A stretch of DNA of 64,000 bases from Arthrobacter terricola (GTDB lineage Bacteria > Actinomycetota > Actinomycetes > Actinomycetales > Micrococcaceae): the NCBI RefSeq assembly GCF_004354015.1, contig NZ_SMRU01000004.1, positions 42,953 to 106,952 of the forward strand, given 5' to 3'. Positions 48,390 through 57,482 of this stretch are shown one piece after another. The notes under the pieces were generated by a model. That model was not told where the DNA came from and did no database searches. It saw only the letters and a list, made by a program, of their open reading frames with translations. How positions within the stretch are numbered: the first letter of the stretch is position 1; every line of letters begins with the position of its first letter. Position numbers and translations under genes: made by a program.

Positions 48390-49358
48390 TCAGCTGACGA
48401 GTTCTTGGCGGCGGGCGATGGCGTGGAGCCGGCTCGCCGGGCGGGCGGGCCGGGGCAAGGCAAGCTTGTCCAACACGTCCAGGGCGCACGCTTGCTCGTT
48501 GAAGGTGTAGAGGTGGATGCCGGGTGCGCCGGCGTCCAAGGCGGCGTTGGCGAGGTCCACCGTGGCGCGCACCCCGATCCTGCGACGTTCCGCGTCGGTA
48601 TCCGCGGCGGCGAGGCGTTCGATGAGCTCCGGTGCCGGTTCGACGCCGGTCAGCTCGCCCAGTCGCTTGAGGCGGCGGAGGCTCGTGAGCGGCATGACGC
48701 CCGGGATGATCGGAATGGTAACGCCGGCACGCCGGGCGCGGGAGATCAGGTCCGTGTACTGCTCGGCGTGGAAGAAGACCTGCGTGATGGCGAAATCGGC
48801 GCCGGAACGCTGCTTCGCGAGCAGCACCTCGACGTCGTGCTCCACGCTCGGGGATTCCGGGTGGCGGGTGGGGTACGCGGCCACACCGACGGCGATCTTT
48901 CCCGCGCAGAGCAATGCCGAACGGCGCTGTTCCACCCGACGGATCAGCTCGATGAGGTCCTGGGCGTACCGCAATGAACCGGCTACGGGCTGGCCGCTGT
49001 CCTTGGGCAGGTCGCCGCGCAGGGCCAGGATGCCGCGCACGCCGTTGTCCAGGAGCTCGCCGATGATTCCCGCCAGCTCTTCCGGCGTGTTTCCAACGCA
49101 CGTCAAGTGGGCCAGGGGACGCAGGGTGGTTTCAAGCAGGAGCCGGTTGATGAGTTCGACGGCGGTGTCCCGGTTGGAGCCGCTGGCGCCGTAGGTGACC
49201 GAGACGTAGTCCGGGTCCGTGGCTTCAAGCTCGCCGATGGTGGTCCACAGCGACGCGGCGGCCGCGGGTGTGCGCGGCGGGAAGAGTTCGTACGACAGTG
49301 CGACAGGGGCGGCGCCGGTCAAATTTGGATGTGTGTCGATGAGGCTTGGTGGTGACAT
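48390..49358 (-). CDS. metF: Methylenetetrahydrofolate reductase
   Basis: 322 aa from ATG 49358 (AAGGA upstream; the frame is open to 49532). Reduces 5,10-methylene-THF to 5-methyl-THF with FAD. Catalytic Glu in LSYELFPPRTP, VTYGASGSNRD, ILALRGDLPKD and IPGVMPLTS are visible. First gene of metF-metE. Confidence 0.94.
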   Translation of the reverse strand: MSPPSLIDTHPNLTGAAPVALSYELFPPRTPAAAASLWTTIGELEATDPDYVSVTYGASGSNRDTAVELINRLLLETTLRPLAHLTCVGNTPEELAGIIGELLDNGVRGILALRGDLPKDSGQPVAGSLRYAQDLIELIRRVEQRRSALLCAGKIAVGVAAYPTRHPESPSVEHDVEVLLAKQRSGADFAITQVFFHAEQYTDLISRARRAGVTIPIIPGVMPLTSLRRLKRLGELTGVEPAPELIERLAAADTDAERRRIGVRATVDLANAALDAGAPGIHLYTFNEQACALDVLDKLALPRPARPASRLHAIARRQELVS

Positions 49359-49808
49359 TTGCGTCCTTAGGCTGTGTGTCAGCGGGCCTGGGTTCATGGA
49401 CTTGATAACCAAGGCCATGGACTGCAGAATCGGTGAATTGAGTTTGGGGATACACGCAACGAACTCCAGCAGGACGCAGCCGCGACTGTTACGCCTGGAA
49501 TGAAGTTGCCCGTGTGCAAATGTCAGGCCCACATGGGGGCACCCACACCCTCCTGCCTGCCCTCAAGGAGCAGATCCGGCGGAGGATCGCTGACACGTTA
49601 CCGCGGTAACTTGTGTACGACTCTAGATCGGGGGCGGGGGCGCCACAAATCGTCTGCCGAATTAAGACGCAGTTTTACGTTACGTTTCGGCTGATTTCTG
49701 AACATTCTTCGCCCCGGTTTTCTCCGCAGGATGTCCGATCGGAAACTCCCCCGGACAAGCCCCGCCCGAACCCTCCTCAGGACGCCGGCCCGGGACTATC
49801 CTTTTGCC
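49359..49808. other. metF upstream region
   Basis: 450 bases without a gene, holding the metF promoter. A perfect 14-base palindrome GTTACCGCGGTAAC is at 49597-49610. No SAM or cobalamin riboswitch fold was recognised, so a protein regulator is more likely. Confidence 0.55.
49597..49610. promoter_or_regulatory. Perfect palindrome, candidate operator for metFE
   Basis: GTTACCGCGGTAAC is a perfect 7+7 palindrome 239 bases before metF and about 200 before the small plus-strand gene. It could serve either. Regulator unknown. Confidence 0.4.
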
Positions 49809-50012
49809 ATGATCCAGCTACCAGACAGTTACCAGGAGTACCTCGACGGCAAGGATGAAAAGTTCGTACAGACCATCCGACCCATTTTGATGCAGTCCGC
49901 GGCTGACAAGCTCCACGGTGTCCGGGTGATCTACAACCCGGGCCTCACAGGCCACCAGGCCCACCTGGATGAAACACTCCCCTACGGCACCATCATGGAG
50001 GACATCGACTAG
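49809..50012 (+). CDS. Small hypothetical protein
   Basis: 67 aa from ATG 49809: MIQLPDSYQEYLDGKDEKF then a mixed alpha/beta body ending TLPYGTIMEDID. Soluble, acidic. The ribosome binding site is poor. The frame is open back to 49731. No domain recognised; codon bias supports coding. Confidence 0.6.
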   Translation: MIQLPDSYQEYLDGKDEKFVQTIRPILMQSAADKLHGVRVIYNPGLTGHQAHLDETLPYGTIMEDID

Positions 50013-50030
50013 TCCATTTGATTGCTGCAC

Positions 50031-50903
50031 CTACGCAGCAATCGACGGGGAAAGCTCGAACTTTGAACCGCGTGCCACCACGGTGTAAAGGACGAGCACG
50101 GGAACCGAATACAGGATGGAAAACGCGGCGAGTTGCCCGTAGGCGATCGCGCCATGCTGGCCGAAGAAGCTGAAGACCGAAACGGAGGCCGGTTGCTTTG
50201 CCGTGGTCAGCAAGAGGATGAACGGGACGAAGAAGTTCCCCCACGCCTGCATGAAGACAAAGACGAACACCACGCCCAATCCTTGGCGCATGAGGGGCAG
50301 GACGATTTTCCGCAGCGTCGCCGGCCCGGACGCACCGTCCATCCAAGCGGCTTCTTCCAGTTCCAAGGGCACCGAGTCCATGAAGTTCCTGGTCATCCAA
50401 ATGGCCATCGGCAACGTGGTGGTCGCCATGAAGAAGATGGTGGCGGGCATCGAATCCAGCAACTGCAACTGTACGAACAAGCCATAGACCGGCACCATGA
50501 TCGCGGTGACCGGGAGGGACGTGCCGATCAAGATCGCGTACATGAATGGCTTGTTGAACCGGGACCTGTAACGGGACAGCGGATAGGCAGCCAGGACGGC
50601 GGCCACCATGTTCACGATCGCCGTGCCGGCCGACAACAGCAAACTGTTAACTAGTGGTTGGAACAACAACTCGGGCGTAAGGACAGCCGCGAAATTGGCG
50701 AACGACGGCGATGCGGGCCAACGCGTCTGGTAACCGGCGTGCGGGTCGACAGACGCCAGGAGAAGCCACGCCAAGGGAAGCACGAAGCACAAGCCAATCA
50801 CAGCCAAAGCCGAGTTGGCAGCCAGCCGCGCCCGGCGCGCACCGGCGCGTGCCGCCGTCGGGCGCTTTACAGTAAGTGCTTGGGCCGCTCGGAAGACTGT
50901 CAC
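50031..50903 (-). CDS. Carbohydrate ABC transporter permease (MalG type)
   Basis: 290 aa from a GTG that overlaps the upstream permease stop (GTGA). Six helices; the cytoplasmic EAA loop reads LEEAAWMDGASGPATLRKIVLPL, typical of the MalG/AraQ branch (split here by normal variation). It forms the channel with the MalF-type partner. No ATPase gene is in the operon, so a shared MsiK-like ATPase is expected. Confidence 0.9.
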   Translation of the reverse strand: MTVFRAAQALTVKRPTAARAGARRARLAANSALAVIGLCFVLPLAWLLLASVDPHAGYQTRWPASPSFANFAAVLTPELLFQPLVNSLLLSAGTAIVNMVAAVLAAYPLSRYRSRFNKPFMYAILIGTSLPVTAIMVPVYGLFVQLQLLDSMPATIFFMATTTLPMAIWMTRNFMDSVPLELEEAAWMDGASGPATLRKIVLPLMRQGLGVVFVFVFMQAWGNFFVPFILLLTTAKQPASVSVFSFFGQHGAIAYGQLAAFSILYSVPVLVLYTVVARGSKFELSPSIAA

Positions 50904-51793
50904 TGCTTCTCCCCGCGGAGCAACCTGACGTAGGCCGCCCCGAAAACCAGGCCGATCAGGATCAGTACTGAAGCAATCGCGGTACCGTAGCCGATATCGC
51001 CGAGCTTGAACGCCTCTTGGTACGCGAGAACGGGCAAAGTGGTGCTCGCGTTGGAGGGGCCGCCCGCCGTCATGACCCAAATCAGCGTGAACACCGCGAG
51101 CGTCTGCAAGGTGATCAGCATCAAGTTGGTGGCGATACTGCCCCGGATGATCGGGAGCGTGATGTAGGCCAAACGCTGCCAGCCGCGCGCACCGTCCATG
51201 AGCGCGGCTTCGGAAACGTCGCGGGGAACCTCCGAGAGCGCCGCTCGGTAGACGAGCATCGAGAACGCAGTGCCGCGCCAGATATTGGCGAGGATGATCG
51301 TGGCCATCGGGAGGGCATAAAGCCAGTTCGCGCCGTGCACGCCGAACATCCCCAAGACCTGGTTGAGGGTGCCGTCCTGGCTGAAGTATGCGTACGCCGC
51401 GAAGGCAGCCACGATCTCAGGAAGGACCCACGCCGCAACCACCGCGGTGCCGACGAACGAGTTCATGGTTCCCCCGGCCTTGCCCATGAGAACGGCGATG
51501 GCCAGGCCCAACAGGTTTTGCCCGAGGATCGCGGAAGCGCCCACGAAAACCACGGTCAACCATGCCGAGAGCGGAAAGACCGCGTCGCCCAGCATCCTCG
51601 CGTAGTTGTCCACACCGACCCACTGGGGATGGAGGGCGGCCTTTCCGGTCAGTGCGGCGTCAGTAAAGGACGCACCGAAAGACCACGCCACCGGAGCCAG
51701 GAAGAACAAGGCCAGGAGGAGGATGGACGGCACCACCGGCAGGAGCCGGAGGAAGCGGTGCTTTATTGCCCTGCGTCGGGTTGAGTCAGGCAC
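50900..51793 (-). CDS. Carbohydrate ABC transporter permease (MalF type)
   Basis: 297 aa. First helix LLPVVPSILLLALFFLAP; EAA loop VSEAALMDGARGWQRLAYI. It follows the solute-binding protein by nine bases and overlaps the MalG-type gene by four. MalF/UgpA-like member of the CUT1 family. Confidence 0.9.
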   Translation of the reverse strand: MPDSTRRRAIKHRFLRLLPVVPSILLLALFFLAPVAWSFGASFTDAALTGKAALHPQWVGVDNYARMLGDAVFPLSAWLTVVFVGASAILGQNLLGLAIAVLMGKAGGTMNSFVGTAVVAAWVLPEIVAAFAAYAYFSQDGTLNQVLGMFGVHGANWLYALPMATIILANIWRGTAFSMLVYRAALSEVPRDVSEAALMDGARGWQRLAYITLPIIRGSIATNLMLITLQTLAVFTLIWVMTAGGPSNASTTLPVLAYQEAFKLGDIGYGTAIASVLILIGLVFGAAYVRLLRGEKQ

Positions 51794-51802
51794 TGCCGTT
51801 CG

Positions 51803-53158
51803 TCACTTTTGGATGACTTTGGCATCGCCGACGAGTTTCCTGACCGATGCGTCGTAATCGGCGGCGGCCTCGGCGGGACTCCGCTTGCCTGTAATGACGG
51901 CCTCGGTGGCTTCCTGGACCGCGAGCGAGATGCTCGGGTAATCCGCTGTCGCCGGGCGGAAATGGGTCACGTCCACGAGGTTGGACACATCCTTCACGAA
52001 CGGATTGGCGGCTTGGTATCCGGGATCGGACGCTACGTCAGTGCGCACGGCGATCTGCGAATTGTCCACGTCGAAGGCCAGTGCGTTCTTCTTGCTCAGG
52101 GCGGTGGTGAGGAACTTGAAGGCCAGGTCCGCGTTTTTGGACTTCGCCCCGACCGCGAGCGTCCATCCGCCGGACATGCTCACTCCCCCGGGATCCTGCC
52201 CGAACTGGGTGGGGAACATGGCCACGCCCATGTCCTGGGCGTAACCGGGCCATTCGTAGGCCCCGCCCTTCTGCCAGAACGACGGCGCGTAGGAACCTTC
52301 CACTGTGGCGCCCATCTTTCCTTGCGGAAGCCACTCTCCGAAGACCTTCTTCCATACGTTGGAGTCGAGGGCATCCGCCGGATCCACCGCGAGCTTCTCG
52401 TCGTACAGCGTCTTCAGGAACTGGAGCGAGTCAATGAATCCCTTGGATCCGAGCACCCATTTCTTGTCGCTCTCGGAATACAGCGAGTTTCCCGTGCCGT
52501 AGAGCAGTTCGTAGAAACCCTGCATCACGGTACCCTCGCCCGTCGCTTTGCCGGCGTACATGTTGAACGGAACCAGGCTTGGGTCGGCTGCCTTCATCTT
52601 CCTCGCGGCGGACAGGATGTCATCCCAGGTCTTCGGTTGCCACGGGACGGGGATCCCGGCCTTTTGGAGGACCGTCTTGTTGTACCAAATGGCCCTCGTA
52701 TCGGTGCCGAGCGGAACAGCGTAGATGCCGCCGTCGTCACCCCGCCCCGCGGCTTTGGCGCCTTCGTTGAAGGTCGACCAGTCGCTCCACGTGGCGAGCT
52801 TATCGTCGAGCTTCAGCAGGTATCCGGCGTCGACGTCGGAGCGGACTTTGAAGGTGTCCTCATAGAAGACATCCGGCGCGGTGTCCGGAGAACGCTGGGC
52901 GAGCGCGAGTTTGGTGCCGTAATCGTCGTCGTTCGCCTGGATGGGTTGAAGATCCACGGTGACGCCGGCGTTGGCGGCTTCGAACTCCTGTTTCGCGTCC
53001 TTGAACACTTTGTCCAAAGCCGTGAACGAGTCGGTTTTCTGGTAGACGACCTTGATCGTCTGCTTCTCATTGGTTTGCGGTTGGCTGGAACACGCGGCAG
53101 AGGCCAGCAGGGCCAATACGCCGAACAATGCTGCCCCCATCCGGGCACGACGACGCAT
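51803..53158 (-). CDS. Sugar ABC transporter solute-binding lipoprotein
   Basis: 451 aa from ATG 53158. Lipobox LLASAAC with Cys23; then a family 1 extracellular solute-binding domain (DLQPIQANDDDYGTKLALAQ, DTRAIWYNKTVLQKAGIPVP, GATVEGSY). It captures an oligosaccharide outside the cell for the two permeases. Ligand unknown. Confidence 0.92.
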   Translation of the reverse strand: MRRRARMGAALFGVLALLASAACSSQPQTNEKQTIKVVYQKTDSFTALDKVFKDAKQEFEAANAGVTVDLQPIQANDDDYGTKLALAQRSPDTAPDVFYEDTFKVRSDVDAGYLLKLDDKLATWSDWSTFNEGAKAAGRGDDGGIYAVPLGTDTRAIWYNKTVLQKAGIPVPWQPKTWDDILSAARKMKAADPSLVPFNMYAGKATGEGTVMQGFYELLYGTGNSLYSESDKKWVLGSKGFIDSLQFLKTLYDEKLAVDPADALDSNVWKKVFGEWLPQGKMGATVEGSYAPSFWQKGGAYEWPGYAQDMGVAMFPTQFGQDPGGVSMSGGWTLAVGAKSKNADLAFKFLTTALSKKNALAFDVDNSQIAVRTDVASDPGYQAANPFVKDVSNLVDVTHFRPATADYPSISLAVQEATEAVITGKRSPAEAAADYDASVRKLVGDAKVIQK

Positions 53159-53262
53159 GATGCTCCGATCTTCAAGCGGCTGCAGCCCCCCACACTTCAG
53201 CTGGCCCAGCCTGTTACCGATATTGATATTTGTGACTCCGCAAGCGGAGCTTCGTGGAAAAC

Positions 53263-54516
53263 TCAACCTTCCAACAAGAGCCGCTGGGCGCGCGGCGCGA
53301 GCGTATGTTCCAGGACCAGACAGGCCGCGCCGATGGCGCCCACGTCTTCGCCCACTCCAGTCCCGACGACCTCAATCCCGTGGATGCTGTTTGCCGCGCT
53401 GTTCGCGGCAAGCAGGGCCGGGATGCGCTCCAGGTAGCGTTCGGACATGCGGGCCCAGAAGGGCCCGCCGAAGACAACGCGTTCAACGTCAAGCGTATTG
53501 GTGACGACGGCGACGGCCCGGGCCACGAGGACCGCAGACTTGTCGATGATTGCGATGGCGCGTTCATCGCCGGAATCGGCGGCATCGCACAGCCTGGCGA
53601 AACCTTCCTGCACTTCCGGGCCTTCCGTGCCCTTGCGCCCGCCGTCCAGGATGCCCTGTTCTTCGGCCTCGGCCACGAGGACCTGCGGGATGCACGATGA
53701 TTTGACGCATCCCCGGAGGCCGCAGTCACAAGGGGGCCCGTCCGGGTCCACAATGATGTGCCCGATTTCGCCGGCATTGCCGGACGTTCCACGGACCACT
53801 TCGTCGTTCAGGACAATTCCGCAACCTATGCCCGTACCCATGTACATGAAGACAAAGCTCCCTGTGCCGCTGGCCCCACCGGCCCAGGTCTCCGCGACCG
53901 CGGCGCTGGTGACGTCCTTGTCGACGAGGGTTTCGAGTCCCGTGGCCTCGGCCAGTGCGTCCCGAAGATACACCCGGTCCCAGCCGACCAGGAGAGGCGG
54001 ATCCACCACGGTCCCTTCGTCGAGGTCGATAGGCCCGGGAGCCGCGACCCCCAGCCCGGCGATCTTCCCCGGATCGACGCCGGAGTCCTCGATCAACCCC
54101 TTGATCTCGTCCGCGATGGCGGCGATGACCCGTTGCGGATTGCTGCCGGCGGGGGTGGGAATGCGGGAATGCTTCACGACGTCGCCCACGAGGTCCAGGA
54201 CTACGGACGTGATGACCGCGGGATCCACATGGACGCCGAGAGCGTACATCCCGGCGGGGTTCAAGCGGAGGATGGTGCGGGGCTTGCCCGGACCGCTGCC
54301 TTCCTTGCCTGCTTCGACAATGAGCCGTTGGTCCAGAAGGCGGCGCGAAATATTGGAGATGGTCTGGGGCGAAAGACCCACGATCTGGGCGAGTTCCACC
54401 CGGCTCAGGCCGCCCGACGAACGCCTGATGGCGTCCAGGATGACGGTCAGATTGAAGTCCCCCATGCGTGGCAGATTGGTTCCGCGCCTCGGAGTGGGCT
54501 GGCGGATCTCAGTCAC
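53263..54516 (-). CDS. ROK-family transcriptional regulator
   Basis: 417 aa from GTG 54516 with AGGGGAA upstream. N-terminal winged helix (LSRVELAQIVGLSPQTISNI), then the ROK domain with ALGVHVDPAVI, GVAAPGPIDLDEG and the zinc motif CDCGLRGC. It heads the ABC importer operon and most likely represses it until sugar binds. An imperfect palindrome ATGC-N11-GCAT at 54542-54560 just upstream might be its site (weak). Confidence 0.9.
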   Translation of the reverse strand: MTEIRQPTPRRGTNLPRMGDFNLTVILDAIRRSSGGLSRVELAQIVGLSPQTISNISRRLLDQRLIVEAGKEGSGPGKPRTILRLNPAGMYALGVHVDPAVITSVVLDLVGDVVKHSRIPTPAGSNPQRVIAAIADEIKGLIEDSGVDPGKIAGLGVAAPGPIDLDEGTVVDPPLLVGWDRVYLRDALAEATGLETLVDKDVTSAAVAETWAGGASGTGSFVFMYMGTGIGCGIVLNDEVVRGTSGNAGEIGHIIVDPDGPPCDCGLRGCVKSSCIPQVLVAEAEEQGILDGGRKGTEGPEVQEGFARLCDAADSGDERAIAIIDKSAVLVARAVAVVTNTLDVERVVFGGPFWARMSERYLERIPALLAANSAANSIHGIEVVGTGVGEDVGAIGAACLVLEHTLAPRAQRLLLEG

Positions 54517-54643
54517 GTATTCCCCTAAAATCGCTGGAAGAATGCTATTGCATTTTGCATGGTACGGCACGTGTGCGCGTCCCGGTATGCCCACACGCTG
54601 GTCATCTGGAACGGACACCGGGAACGCAGGCTGGAGGCACGGC

Positions 54644-55531
54644 ATGGCGGTGATGCCCCGCGCCGAAGTGGACGTCACCGCGCAGCTCGTGAAAGCGCTT
54701 CTCAAGGAACAAGCGCCGGCGTTTTCCGATCTTCCTTTGACGTTGTTCGCCAACGGATGGGACAACGTCATCTACCGGCTGGGCGACGAAATGGCTGTCC
54801 GGATGCCCCGGCGCGAAGCCGCAGCGCATTTGGTGCTCCACGAACAGCAATATCTGGCCGGATATGCCCTGCGTTCGCCCGTTCCGGTTCCTGCCCCGAT
54901 CCACGCGGGACGCCCGAGCGGAACATACCCGTGGCCGTGGAGCGTAGTCCCGTGGTTGGACGGCACCCCGGCGATGCTCGCTCTACAAGAGTCCCGGAAT
55001 GCTGCCGCCGAAGACCTGGCCGCTTTCCTTCTCGCCATCCACGTGCCCGCCGCGGCCGGCGCGCCCGTCAACCCGGTCCGCGGAGTTCCCTTGGCGGCCC
55101 GGTCCAGCGTGGTCCAGGAACGACTGGACGATTCACGGCGGTATCCCCAAGGCGACCGTTTGCGCGACATCTGGCTGCGGGCCTGCGCCGCTCCTCCGTG
55201 GTCCGGGCCTGGGTTGTGGCTCCACGGGGACCTCCATCCGGCCAACGTGCTGCTCCAGCCCGACGGCCGCCTTGCAGCGGTCATCGACTTCGGGGACCTC
55301 GGTGCCTGGGACCCCGCCGTCGACCTCGCCGTCGCGTGGTTGATGTTCGACGACGGCGCGCGGCACCGTTTCGTCGCGGCGCTCGGTCCCGCCGTCGGTG
55401 CCGACGACTGGGTCCGCGCGCGTGGCTGGGCCGTGGCCCTCGCGACGGCGATGGTCACCTTCTCGGACGACAACCCCGGAATGGCAGGGGTCGGCAGGTT
55501 TGCGGTAACGCAATTGCTAGGCGGAGATTGA
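54644..55531 (+). CDS. Aminoglycoside phosphotransferase-fold (APH) family protein
   Basis: 295 aa, GGAGG before the ATG; the frame is open far upstream only as an antisense shadow of the ROK gene. Catalytic loop LHGDLHPANVLL and metal motif VIDFGDLGAWDP are intact, with WDNVIYRLGDEMAVRMP in the N-lobe. Kinase for a small molecule (drug, sugar or choline-like); substrate unknown. Confidence 0.87.
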   Translation: MAVMPRAEVDVTAQLVKALLKEQAPAFSDLPLTLFANGWDNVIYRLGDEMAVRMPRREAAAHLVLHEQQYLAGYALRSPVPVPAPIHAGRPSGTYPWPWSVVPWLDGTPAMLALQESRNAAAEDLAAFLLAIHVPAAAGAPVNPVRGVPLAARSSVVQERLDDSRRYPQGDRLRDIWLRACAAPPWSGPGLWLHGDLHPANVLLQPDGRLAAVIDFGDLGAWDPAVDLAVAWLMFDDGARHRFVAALGPAVGADDWVRARGWAVALATAMVTFSDDNPGMAGVGRFAVTQLLGGD

Positions 55532-55540
55532 GGGTTAGTC

Positions 55541-55670
55541 CCGCTTCACGCTCCGCGTCACCGTGAACTTCGGGTTCCTGCCCACCTCTGTCGTCGGACT
55601 GGTTTCAGCTACCGCTTCACGCTCCGCGTCACCGTGAACTTCGGGTTCCGGCCCACCTCGGTTGTCGGAC
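55541..55670. repeat. 59-base duplication of the 3' end of the methyltransferase gene
   Basis: 55541-55599 and 55612-55670 are 56/59 identical, offset 71 bases. The copy at 55612 encodes the true C-terminus (TTEVGRNPKFTVTRSVKR); the other lies beyond the stop and still reads TTEVGRNPKFTVTRSVKRD in another frame. Confidence 0.9.
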
Positions 55671-56754
55671 CAATGAGGCGCTCCAGAACGGGGCGATACC
55701 GCAAATGGCTGTTGTAAACGGTCCACAATTCACCACCGGGGGCGAGGACCCTCGAAGCTGCCTCGAACATCTTTATCGCCGCCCCCGCGTGCACGCTCGC
55801 ACCGAGGTGGAACGGTGGGTTCAGCAAGATGAGGTCAGCGCTTCCGGGTTCGAAGCCGGACATCGCGTCGTCCTGGACCACGTTGATCCGCTCGCCCAGT
55901 CCGTTTGCTTCCGCCGTCGCCCTCGCGGATGCGACGGCCGCCGCCGATTGGTCGGTCGCCGTCACCCGGGCATTCGGCCGCGACTTCGCGTACATCGCGG
56001 CAAGGATCCCTGTTCCGCAACCGAGGTCGACGGCGTGGCGGGCCTCGGGAATCCCTCCCATGAAACCCAACAGGAAGCGCGTGCCGATATCGAGCTTTGT
56101 CCCCGAGAAAGCGGCTCCATGCGCCGTGACAGTGATGCCAAGTTCTTCGTTGTGGTGGCTGACGGGGAAGGGCGGAGGTGTGGCCGGACGCCGGAGACCG
56201 GTCGCGAGCAAGACACGCGACTTCCGCTGGGCGAGTTGGGGCTGGACCGTTTCGAAGTTCCGTTCCAGGACCGCGTTCATCCCAAGGGACATGTGCTTGA
56301 TTCGTCCGCCAGCGAGCAAGACCGCACCCGGGGCAGCAAAGCGGGCAACGGCGTCGGAAACCTCTTCCAGTTCGCCGAGCGATTTGGGCAGTTGCATGAT
56401 CACCAGTTGGACGCCGTCGAGCAGCCCGGCTCCCAACTCCAGTTGGTCGAAGCGGCCGGACAAGCCGGACGCTTCGGCGTTCCGCCGAAGTGCCAAGTGG
56501 CTCGTGTACAGGTCCTGCGTCACGCGGACGCGTTCGACGCCGAGGGAGGCGAGGGCGCCCAAGGTCAGGGCCCCGTAACGGTCGCCGACCACCGCGAGCC
56601 GGAGCCCGGGATCAGTGATAAAAGGCGCTGCAGTTTCGAGGAGCAGCCGGTCGGTGGCATCGTAGGCCTGCAGGTTCTCGGCTTCGACGTCGGGAAACCG
56701 GCTCAGGGTTTCAAACAATGGCTGCAACGACGCTTCGAGATCGGGTGGAGTCAC
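55609..56754 (-). CDS. RlmG/RsmC-like class I methyltransferase (rRNA guanine-N2)
   Basis: 381 aa from GTG 56754 (poor ribosome binding site; frame open to 56907). Two domains: an N-terminal degenerate half (residues about 1-190, LRLAVVGDRYGALTLGAL) and a C-terminal SAM domain with VDLGCGTGILAAMYA and the catalytic LLNPPFH. This duplicated arrangement is that of RlmG/RsmC, which modify guanine N2 in rRNA. Which rRNA site cannot be told. The 3' end is duplicated downstream. Confidence 0.85.
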   Translation of the reverse strand: MTPPDLEASLQPLFETLSRFPDVEAENLQAYDATDRLLLETAAPFITDPGLRLAVVGDRYGALTLGALASLGVERVRVTQDLYTSHLALRRNAEASGLSGRFDQLELGAGLLDGVQLVIMQLPKSLGELEEVSDAVARFAAPGAVLLAGGRIKHMSLGMNAVLERNFETVQPQLAQRKSRVLLATGLRRPATPPPFPVSHHNEELGITVTAHGAAFSGTKLDIGTRFLLGFMGGIPEARHAVDLGCGTGILAAMYAKSRPNARVTATDQSAAAVASARATAEANGLGERINVVQDDAMSGFEPGSADLILLNPPFHLGASVHAGAAIKMFEAASRVLAPGGELWTVYNSHLRYRPVLERLIGPTTEVGRNPKFTVTRSVKR

Positions 56755-56954
56755 GCTGCACCAATCTATCCGCCGCCGGAACCCTCGACAACACGGGGGC
56801 GCCGGAGGATGGTAGAGAATGCAAGTAAACGACCGTCTGCCCACTGCCGCGACACACGGTGAGTGCCGGGTGCAGCCCAGACCCACTGGTCCGTTGCGCA
56901 GAGCCACGTTGCGGACCTGTCACATCAGGCTCCCGCACCCCCTGTGAGAAAACC

Positions 56955-57332
56955 ATGACTGTCAATGTCGTCACGCAGCTCGAAGTTAAGTCGCATAATT
57001 CCCCCGATGAGTCACGCCGCCCGGACAAGACCGTGGTGGACGTCGTCACCGTGGGTGACTACACCATCGGACGCTTGACGTTCGAGCCCGGATGGAGCTG
57101 GGAAAGCTGCATCAAGCCCGTAGTCCAGACGGACTCCTGCCAGGCAAACCACGTCGGATTCTGCGTCGCCGGAACGCTTGAAGTCGAAACCACCGACGGC
57201 AAGAAGATGACCATCTCCCAAGGCGATTCGTACACCATTCCCCCCGGCCACAACGCCTGGGTTGTTGGTGACGAGACCTTCACCTCCATCGAATTTGTCA
57301 GCGCGGCAGAGTTTGGAGTCAAGCCGGACTAG
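56955..57332 (+). CDS. Cupin-domain protein
   Basis: 125 aa from ATG 56955. Single cupin barrel: GRLTFEPGWSWESCIKP, NHVGFCVAGTLEVETTDGK and YTIPPGHNAWVVGDE. Only part of the usual metal-binding His/Glu set is visible, so it may bind a ligand without catalysis. Two cysteine pairs (SCIKP, DSCQANH). Function unknown. Confidence 0.82.
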   Translation: MTVNVVTQLEVKSHNSPDESRRPDKTVVDVVTVGDYTIGRLTFEPGWSWESCIKPVVQTDSCQANHVGFCVAGTLEVETTDGKKMTISQGDSYTIPPGHNAWVVGDETFTSIEFVSAAEFGVKPD

Positions 57333-57482
57333 CGTTGCGGTTTCGTCCACGATCTCCTGCTATCGGGCGCCAAACGTGTTTACAATCGTCGCAGGCCAGG
57401 GTCCATCCGGCTTTTAATCCCGGACGGACCGCGGCCGCGATTCATTGGACTCATTCAATCGCTCGATAGAGGACGTGCTTCC

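Noticed and set aside
49359..49730. SAM or cobalamin riboswitch before metF
   Set aside because: No conserved core or B12 box found by reading; only a DNA palindrome stands out.
51809..53437. Long plus-strand open frame opposite the solute-binding protein
   Set aside because: Antisense to a clear lipoprotein gene with lipobox; composition is that of a shadow.
53447..54643. N-terminal extension of the APH-fold frame
   Set aside because: It runs antisense through the ROK gene; the APH homology begins only at ATG 54644, which has its own GGAGG.
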